Shown: positions 1-3,370 of the stretch, piece after piece
Layout of the letters: each line of letters starts with the position of its first letter
How positions within the stretch are numbered: the first letter of the stretch is position 1
From: CAVPDE01 sp964580575
GTDB lineage: Bacteria; Desulfobacterota; DSM-4660; Desulfatiglandales; HGW-15
Length of the DNA stretch: 7,614 bases
Direction: 5' to 3'
Assembly (NCBI GenBank): GCA_964580575.1
Contig: CAZOLJ010000135.1
Location: 1-7,614, forward strand
Position numbers and translations under genes: made by a program
The notes under the pieces: generated by a model
The model's database searches: none
Told to the model about the DNA's origin: nothing
The model's input: only the letters and a program-made list of their open reading frames with translations

Positions 1-74
1 GGGATGTCCATCACAAGCTTCAAACCCGAAACGACTTGGTCCATCTTTTCGTACGAAAGGCTGCCGATTTTTTC
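1..74. repeat. Direct repeat, mazF 3' segment (copy of 3089-3162)
   Basis: The first 74 bases of the window are identical to 3089-3162. They encode the last 24 visible codons of mazF. The repeat may extend left beyond the window edge. Confidence 0.95.
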
Positions 75-344
75 CACAAGGCTGCTCTTGTCGACCGACT
101 TTAGTTGGGTTGCGTTGATGACGCATCTTTTCGGCATATTCGCATCGCCCTTTGCCAGCAGCACGTTTCCAGGCAACTCGCTGAAATTCAGATTGGATGT
201 GATGGCGAGCATGATGACCGTGTTCAGCTTGCTCTCGTTGAGAGCATCACATTGAATCACCAAGCCGGGCCGCCGGCCAAGCGGTTCGGACCCCTTGCCG
301 GGTGAAAAATCAACCCAATAGATGTCGCCGCGACGGATTACCAT
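1..344 (-). CDS. mazF: MazF/PemK-family endoribonuclease toxin (3' end cut by window edge)
   Basis: Toxin half of a type II toxin-antitoxin pair; this family cleaves mRNA at short sequence motifs and is held inactive by the neighbouring antitoxin. 114 residues are visible. The N-terminus has the PemK-like signature RGDIYWVDF (residues 5-13), then GSEPLGRRPGLVIQ (18-31) carrying the arginine usually placed in the active site, and AITS (47-50) with the conserved threonine. The ATG at 344 puts RGDIYW at the usual distance, and the gene starts 7 bases inside mazE, which suggests translational coupling. The frame is open to the window edge. The related copy at 3085-3246 ends MDIP then TAG, so this protein probably ends one residue outside, at about 115 aa, normal for the family. 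Family assignment is strong; cleavage specificity is unknown. Confidence 0.93.
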   Translation of the reverse strand, partial: MVIRRGDIYWVDFSPGKGSEPLGRRPGLVIQCDALNESKLNTVIMLAITSNLNFSELPGNVLLAKGDANMPKRCVINATQLKSVDKSSLVEKIGSLSYEKMDQVVSGLKLVMDI

Positions 345-592
345 TCCTGCCCCGCTTCGCTGCCGGCACCCTCAAACCATTCGGCAGTATCTCTCTGTTC
401 TTTTTGGATTTCCTCATCTGAAAAGAACCTGTCATAAGCCTGTTTCAGGAGTTCTCTTTTTTCGTCGGACACTTTCGCAGAAAGGGCGGAGGCAATATAT
501 CGACTTCTAGATAAGCCCTTGTTCCTAACTATCAAATCTATGTCCTTAACCAGATCTTCAGGCATGGAAATGGCAATTTTTTGGGTAGTCAT
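338..592 (-). CDS. mazE: Ribbon-helix-helix (CopG/MetJ-type) antitoxin, MazE-like
   Basis: 84-residue antitoxin partner of the PemK/MazF toxin. The N-terminal 50 residues fit a ribbon-helix-helix DNA-binding domain: a basic beta strand TTQKIAISMPEDLVKDID (2-19), a helix, then a turn and second helix around GLSRSRYIASAL. The acidic, tryptophan-bearing C-terminus (AEWFEG, then GQEW at the end) is typical of the disordered tail that wraps the toxin. Its ATG at 592 follows AAGGTG about 8 bases upstream. The start also overlaps the stop of a short upstream frame as ATGA. By analogy with RHH antitoxins it should bind its own promoter (candidate at 635-663) and repress the operon. Sequence signature and position make the call firm; regulation is inferred. 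Confidence 0.9.
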   Translation of the reverse strand: MTTQKIAISMPEDLVKDIDLIVRNKGLSRSRYIASALSAKVSDEKRELLKQAYDRFFSDEEIQKEQRDTAEWFEGAGSEAGQEW

Positions 593-657
593 ATCTTATC
601 ACCTTTTTCAGTATGAAGTTTTCTGACTACCCGGACTATAACATCTATTGGTTCCAT
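589..657 (-). other. Short frame whose stop overlaps the mazE start (22 codons)
   Basis: An ATG at 657 opens a 22-codon frame beginning MEPIDVIVRVVRKLH. Its TGA overlaps the mazE ATG as ATGA, an arrangement often seen with translational coupling. The candidate -10 box lies inside this frame, so a transcript from that promoter would lack its ATG; the peptide could only be made from an upstream transcript. The frame continues upstream without a stop to about 712. It may be the tail of a decayed gene. In the relic copy the same frame runs into the mazF 3' end. Low confidence that it is translated. Confidence 0.25.
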
Positions 658-691
658 TTCCAAGACCTCTTTGTGCAATGGGTTACTTGGG
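604..691. repeat. Direct repeat, mazE upstream segment (copy of 3157-3244)
   Basis: 88 bases match 3157-3244 with one difference (t at 668, g at 3221). The segment carries the mazE promoter and ends in the 9-bp microrepeats. Its first six bases, tttttc (604-609), also occur at 69-74 and mark the deletion junction seen in the other copy. Confidence 0.95.
635..663 (-). promoter_or_regulatory. Sigma70-type promoter candidate for mazEF
   Basis: On the minus strand TTGGAA (658-663) and TATAGT (635-640) are separated by exactly 17 bases and match the -35 and -10 consensus at 4/6 and 5/6. The transcript would start about 35 bases before the mazE ATG. The whole element is preserved base for base in the relic copy at 3188-3216. 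Confidence 0.55.
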
Positions 692-704
692 CTACTTGGG
701 TTGG
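678..704. repeat. 9-bp microrepeat array (three units)
   Basis: Three consecutive 9-base units read atgggttac, ttgggctac and ttgggttgg. The same type of unit recurs at 2126-2152 and, with only two units, at 3231-3248. Each array lies on the 5' side of a toxin-antitoxin locus or its relic. Confidence 0.7.
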
Positions 705-901
705 ACAGGTTCTACCGAGTTCCGCGTTCTTTCCTGCTCCAAGTGTTCATGGCACGGGACAAAACAGCATTCGCTGAATTCTTGCAAAAGGCTCTTTAAC
801 TTGCCTTCTGTCCTGCCCAGGTTGGTGTAGTGCTTGAATCGAGAAAAGGCTGTGGTCCCTTCGGGTCTCGGCTGGTCGGGATCAATCTCCCAGAGGTGCA
901 T
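692..901 (-). CDS. Unrecognised short open frame, possible gene fragment
   Basis: A 69-codon frame from ATG 901 to TAG 692. I do not recognise the product. It begins MHLWEIDPDQPRPEGTTAF and continues through a helical, basic stretch (KHYTNLGRTEGKLKSLLQEF); the residues have a believable protein-like composition. The frame stays open upstream to a TGA at 998-1000 with no ATG, GTG or TTG before 901, so the coherent upstream stretch NVPGTIREILQQQAYLF could be the truncated front of the same protein. The last residues fall in the 9-bp repeat array, so the natural end may be lost. No clear ribosome-binding site is seen. Best reading: remnant of a small protein gene, or a chance frame. Confidence 0.25.
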   Translation of the reverse strand: MHLWEIDPDQPRPEGTTAFSRFKHYTNLGRTEGKLKSLLQEFSECCFVPCHEHLEQERTRNSVEPVQPK

Positions 902-1232
902 GCAAAAAAGGTAGGCCTGCTGCTGCAGGATTTCCCTTATGGTACCGGGGACGTTGTGGGTTTTGAAGGTTATTCGAATACGAATCCGCGCAAACGATCA
1001 AAGCCGTTGAATTCGTGGAATCATAAATGGGGTTGAAACCGTTCAAGTCGTGGCTACAGGGGGCAGCAGTGACCAGAAGCCAGGGAGGGCTATCCGCAAA
1101 TTTCCGGGACTTGTCAACCCCCGTCGGATTTCATTCGCCTTCGCCAGGATACTCTGTCCCGCTTCGGCGGGACTGCGGGCAACTTCATTTATTCTGAATG
1201 CTATATTCATGGGTTTGGCAATCTGTGGTGAA
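902..1232. other. Intergenic stretch downstream of vapC, no recognisable gene
   Basis: About 330 bases between vapC and the unrecognised frame. A 65-codon minus-strand frame (1043-1240, TTG start) overlaps the vapC end and reads through the GC-rich hairpin at 1156-1173. Its translation looks like read-through of non-coding DNA. Bases 1003-1021 resemble common intergenic filler (gccgttgaattcgtggaat). Nothing else is supported. Confidence 0.6.
1156..1173. other. Perfect hairpin with UUCG-type tetraloop
   Basis: A 7-bp perfect stem (gtcccgc with gcgggac) closes a ttcg loop. On the plus strand this is the extra-stable C(UUCG)G form; on the minus strand the loop is CGAA. It lies about 60 bases past the vapC stop. 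No T-run follows on either strand, so a Rho-independent terminator is not well supported. A similar but weaker tcccg/cggga stem occurs at 3304-3319. Confidence 0.6.
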
Positions 1233-1676
1233 TTAAGCAAGACAGTCCGCGTACCCTACCAAAGTGGGAAAGTACTTCTTGTAAATGCCCCGGTCGCGGG
1301 TGAGGATGGCATCACATTTAGCCAGCGCAAAACCGCCAATGTAAAAATCCGACAAGAAATGTACCCGTTGCGGCAGCGGTTGGCCGCAATTCGGGCAGAT
1401 GATTTTATCCTTCCGCCGCAAGTATTTCAGCCAGCTTTCGGATGCAGAAGAAACGCTGGCAATGTCCAGCGACTCGACGGCAATCTTATGATCCGACAAA
1501 AAATCGGCCACTTGTTTCTCGTCCCCTTTGAATTGGGGCATGAGCTCGCCGAAAACTACCGACGGCGATACCAGTTGTTCATTGCTCGCAATGGCCTCGT
1601 AAAGTTTGTCCTGAAAGGGACGGAATTCATCCTTGAGCACGTCAATCAGGATCGTGGTGTCCACACATATTCTCAA
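1233..1676 (-). CDS. vapC: PIN-domain ribonuclease toxin, VapC family
   Basis: Toxin half of a VapBC pair, a metal-dependent RNase. From TTG 1676 it is 147 residues. The PIN acidic residues are visible: D6 in CVDTTILID, E44 in FGELMPQF, D110 in LSDFYIGG and D128 in LTRDRGIYKKYFP. The last is the typical VapC C-terminal motif. The frame is open back to an ATG at 1745, but the extra 23 residues would read through the vapB coding end. The TTG overlaps the vapB stop as TTGA and keeps the full first beta strand, so I prefer it; GTG 1664 is the alternative. A CPNCG pair (C94, C97) sits in a loop before D110, as in some VapC relatives, and could bind a metal or form a disulfide. Product call firm; exact start less so. 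Confidence 0.9.
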   Translation of the reverse strand: MRICVDTTILIDVLKDEFRPFQDKLYEAIASNEQLVSPSVVFGELMPQFKGDEKQVADFLSDHKIAVESLDIASVSSASESWLKYLRRKDKIICPNCGQPLPQRVHFLSDFYIGGFALAKCDAILTRDRGIYKKYFPTLVGYADCLA

Positions 1677-1894
1677 TTGATCCGCCCCCGCACCTCTTCC
1701 AAGTAGGCCTCTGTGGTGGAACCGTTCCTGAACCGTCCGCGCCACTTCTTCTTGATGTCGTCGGCGGGATTAACCACCAGCACGAACCGCTCACCGTCTT
1801 TCACAATCTCTACCTCCGCGCCGGGGACAATTCCTAATTCCCTTCGAATCCCCTTCGGCAGAGTGATCTGATATTTGGCTGTAACTTTACCCAC
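1673..1894 (-). CDS. vapB: AbrB/SpoVT-type antitoxin, VapB family
   Basis: 73-residue antitoxin for the PIN toxin. Residues 1-45 are a swapped-hairpin AbrB DNA-binding domain: GKVTAKYQITLPKGIRRELGI then PGAEVEIVKDGERFVLV. The remaining basic and acidic tail (KKKWRGRFRNGSTTEAYLEEV) would bind and block VapC. The start is GTG 1894, chosen because a strong GGGGAGGG sits 8 bases upstream and because the AbrB domain begins at once. Its TGA overlaps the vapC TTG by four bases, implying coupled translation. As with other VapBs, autoregulation by binding upstream DNA is expected but no clear operator is visible. An upstream 19-codon frame overlaps the start by 8 bases. Confidence 0.9.
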   Translation of the reverse strand: MGKVTAKYQITLPKGIRRELGIVPGAEVEIVKDGERFVLVVNPADDIKKKWRGRFRNGSTTEAYLEEVRGRIN

Positions 1895-1946
1895 GAGTTT
1901 TTCCCTCCCCTGATTTCTTGGATAGGAGTGTTTCTCTGCCGGTCAT
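1887..1946 (-). other. Possible 19-residue leader peptide upstream of vapB
   Basis: ATG 1946 opens a 19-codon frame ending TAA at 1887-1889, overlapping the vapB GTG by 8 bases in another frame. It has its own very strong purine-rich site AAGGAGGAGGGG (1955-1966) 8 bases upstream, better than many real genes here. The peptide begins MTGRETLLSKK and is basic. It could couple ribosomes into vapB, or be a decayed vapB start. No homologue is known to me. Confidence 0.4.
1903..1910 (-). promoter_or_regulatory. Ribosome-binding site deciding the vapB GTG start
   Basis: GGGGAGGG on the minus strand lies 8 bases ahead of GTG 1894. It supports a non-ATG start where no ATG is available in the right place. 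Confidence 0.65.
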
Positions 1947-2305
1947 ACTCGAATCCCCTCCTCCTTTATGTTCAATAGAATGGGGGACGCCCGCAGAGCA
2001 GAATTTTCGGTTTCATCCACAGAAAAAACAAGCGGAGAGATAACTTCGGATTCACTGAGTCCTTGCCAGACAGATCGATTCTTCAGGACATAAATACCGC
2101 GATGCTGACAGATTTTCAAGGCTATTTGGGTCCATTGGGTTACTTGGGCGACATCCTTTAATTCACGAATACTGAATTTATGGAATCTTGGGATGATTAT
2201 TGTCAAAGCTGGGAGACCCAATACAGGGCCGAATAATAAAATATCAAGATGATGGAATAGTGGCAAAGTCAAAGGGTATGCTGGATACTGAATTCTGGAT
2301 GCTGG
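1947..2305. other. Intergenic stretch between the MNT-HEPN pair and vapBC
   Basis: About 360 bases with no recognisable gene. A 109-codon minus-strand frame (1943-2272) spans it, and its TGA overlaps ATG 1946, but it runs through the 9-bp microrepeats at 2126-2152 (giving a VAQ-VTQ-WTQ repeat). It also runs through filler of the type attcacgaatactgaattt and matches no family I know. The right end, 2281-2303, is another simple phrase repeat (ctggatactg, then ctggatgctgg) ending three bases before the HEPN stop codon. Confidence 0.55.
2126..2152. repeat. 9-bp microrepeat array (three units)
   Basis: Units ttgggtcca, ttgggttac and ttgggcgac follow one another. Fourteen bases (2136-2149) are identical to 679-692 in the mazE upstream array. 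Confidence 0.65.
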
Positions 2306-2734
2306 TCACTTGTCGCTACTAGGCAGAATCGATCTCACAGCAACTAGGATCTCACCAGCCTGGCGGATACATTCTTCTGCGTCTTCATCCATATAGGCCT
2401 CGCCCGGAGTTAGCCCCGGAAGCCCGTTGGGGTATCGCGTTGGGATGTAGAAACGGTCCAGAAGGGTCCCAGCCCTTAGGAGACTTTTGAGCCTCTCATA
2501 GAGATTCAAGTCCACACTTTCCAAGTCCTCGATGAGCTTTCGGATGGAGTGCCCCCAGGGGTCTGCGTCTGCATGGTACCAAACAGCTTTTAGTGCTTTT
2601 TCCCCCGCCTGCTGAGCATAGAAGCAGGCATGAGGGAACTTAGCGTTTTCTCTAAGCACAACGGCCGCATCGAGATCGTCTTCACCTGTCTCAAGCCATC
2701 TTGCGGCTTCGGTGGCGTTCTTTTCAGTGCTCAT
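2306..2734 (-). CDS. HEPN-domain protein, partner of the MNT nucleotidyltransferase
   Basis: 142-residue all-helical HEPN protein, the likely RNase/toxin half of an MNT-HEPN system. The start is ATG 2734, 11 bases inside the MNT gene; the frame is open further up to 2905, but that part only shadows MNT. Family features are ARWLETGEDDLDAA (11-24), the conserved FPHACFYAQQAGEKALKAVW (33-52), and the C-terminal LLDRFYIPTRYPNGLP (91-106) followed by acidic EAYMDEDAEECI. R28 and H35 fit an R-x6-H spacing like the HEPN RNase motif, but I cannot tell if they are catalytic, and members of this subfamily vary here. In well-studied systems the MNT partner neutralises HEPN by adding AMP. Function here is inferred from pairing. 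Confidence 0.88.
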   Translation of the reverse strand: MSTEKNATEAARWLETGEDDLDAAVVLRENAKFPHACFYAQQAGEKALKAVWYHADADPWGHSIRKLIEDLESVDLNLYERLKSLLRAGTLLDRFYIPTRYPNGLPGLTPGEAYMDEDAEECIRQAGEILVAVRSILPSSDK

Positions 2735-3041
2735 AGATGATTTGCCCTTCGGCCAGTATCTTTTTGATGAAAGGACGATGCTTGATTTTACCCAATTCCT
2801 CAGGCGTATAAATAAGCATATCCACAGATCTGCCCTTGAGCTTGGCATAAATCTCATCAAAGCGATCGTACCTCTTGAAAAACCGCTCTCCCGTCTCCAC
2901 GACAATAAGAAGGTCGACGTCGCTTTTTCGTGACCCGGCTCCTTTGGAAAGGGAACCGAATACGACGGCTTTGTGTACTCCCAACCTTCTCAAGGTAGGT
3001 GTAAGCAGTGTTCTGACCTTGTCCAGTTCAACCGATTGCAA
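2724..3041 (-). CDS. Minimal nucleotidyltransferase (MNT), antitoxin of the HEPN pair
   Basis: 105-residue minimal nucleotidyltransferase of the DNA polymerase beta superfamily. The signature VVFGSLSKGAGSRKSDVDLLIV (26-47) carries the GS motif and the two metal-binding aspartates D41 and D43; D74 in VDMLIY is the third acidic residue expected on the next strand. All catalytic residues look intact, so it is probably active. The start is TTG 3041, preceded by GGAG six bases upstream; no ATG or GTG lies in frame before it. It overlaps the HEPN gene by 11 bases. The upstream region is the mazEF relic, whose retained promoter (3188-3216) points at this gene and may drive it. Confidence 0.9.
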   Translation of the reverse strand: MQSVELDKVRTLLTPTLRRLGVHKAVVFGSLSKGAGSRKSDVDLLIVVETGERFFKRYDRFDEIYAKLKGRSVDMLIYTPEELGKIKHRPFIKKILAEGQIIYEH

Positions 3042-3084
3042 TGAACGCTCCGATTCTCCGTAGACCAGCCCTCCGTGGACGAGT

Positions 3085-3246
3085 CTAGGGGATGTCCATC
3101 ACAAGCTTCAAACCCGAAACGACTTGGTCCATCTTTTCGTACGAAAGGCTGCCGATTTTTTCAGTATGAAGTTTTCTGACTACCCGGACTATAACATCTA
3201 TTGGTTCCATTTCCAAGACCGCTTTGTGCAATGGGTTACTTGGGTT
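3085..3246 (-). pseudogene. Deletion relic of a second mazEF locus
   Basis: This segment joins the mazE upstream region to the last part of mazF with everything between removed. Bases 3089-3162 equal 1-74 exactly, and 3157-3244 equal 604-691 with one mismatch; both share tttttc at the junction (3157-3162). The implied loss is 535 bp covering all of mazE and about 90 codons of mazF. The join is in frame: from ATG 3210 a 41-codon product combines 18 residues of the upstream frame with the final 23 residues of MazF, ending MDIP and TAG at 3085. The frame is open to 3342, but the front part (through the hairpins) does not look like a gene. It cannot be an active toxin, since the RGDIYW and arginine motifs are gone. 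Confidence 0.9.
3188..3216 (-). promoter_or_regulatory. Retained mazEF-type promoter facing the MNT-HEPN genes
   Basis: Identical to the mazE promoter candidate: TTGGAA (3211-3216), 17 bases, TATAGT (3188-3193). With mazEF deleted, the next intact gene downstream is MNT at 3041, giving a leader of about 140 bases. Any MazE operator within the copied segment would also be kept. Confidence 0.5.
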
Positions 3247-3248
3247 CA
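3231..3248. repeat. 9-bp microrepeats, two units
   Basis: Units atgggttac and ttgggttca. Compared with 678-704, the middle unit ttgggctac is missing, which is either slippage or the point where the two copies stop matching. Confidence 0.55.
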
Positions 3249-3273
3249 CATAACTGAGTCTTTTGAATGAAAT

Positions 3274-3319
3274 CAGGGCCCTCCGCGGGCTCTGCGACTC
3301 TAGTCCCGCTAAGACGGGA
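3274..3319 (-). terminator. Two GC-rich hairpins after the ligase gene, possible terminator
   Basis: On the minus strand these follow the ligase stop by about 50 and 75 bases. One stem pairs tcccg (3304-3308) with cggga (3315-3319). The other pairs cagggccc (3274-3281) with gggctctg (3287-3294) through eight pairs including one G-T. The second is followed on the minus strand by ATTTCATTC, only a weak T-rich tail. They separate the biosynthetic genes from the toxin-antitoxin island. Confidence 0.35.
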
Positions 3320-3370
3320 AGGGCGTGAGACATATTTTCCATGTTGTCGACTTTCGTGCTTTCGTGATCG

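Noticed and set aside
1156..1173. Hairpin as a Rho-independent terminator of vapBC
   Set aside because: The stem is perfect, but neither strand has a T-run after it.
1050..1706. 218-codon open frame on the plus strand
   Set aside because: It lies antisense to vapC and resembles no family. VapC has all its PIN residues on the other strand.
1943..2272. 109-codon minus-strand frame as a gene upstream of vapB
   Set aside because: It reads through the 9-bp microrepeats and filler, has no recognisable domain and no clear start signal. Kept only as an intergenic note.
3085..3342. 85-codon minus-strand frame taken as an ordinary gene
   Set aside because: Its second half is the fused mazEF relic and its first half reads through hairpins after the ligase gene.
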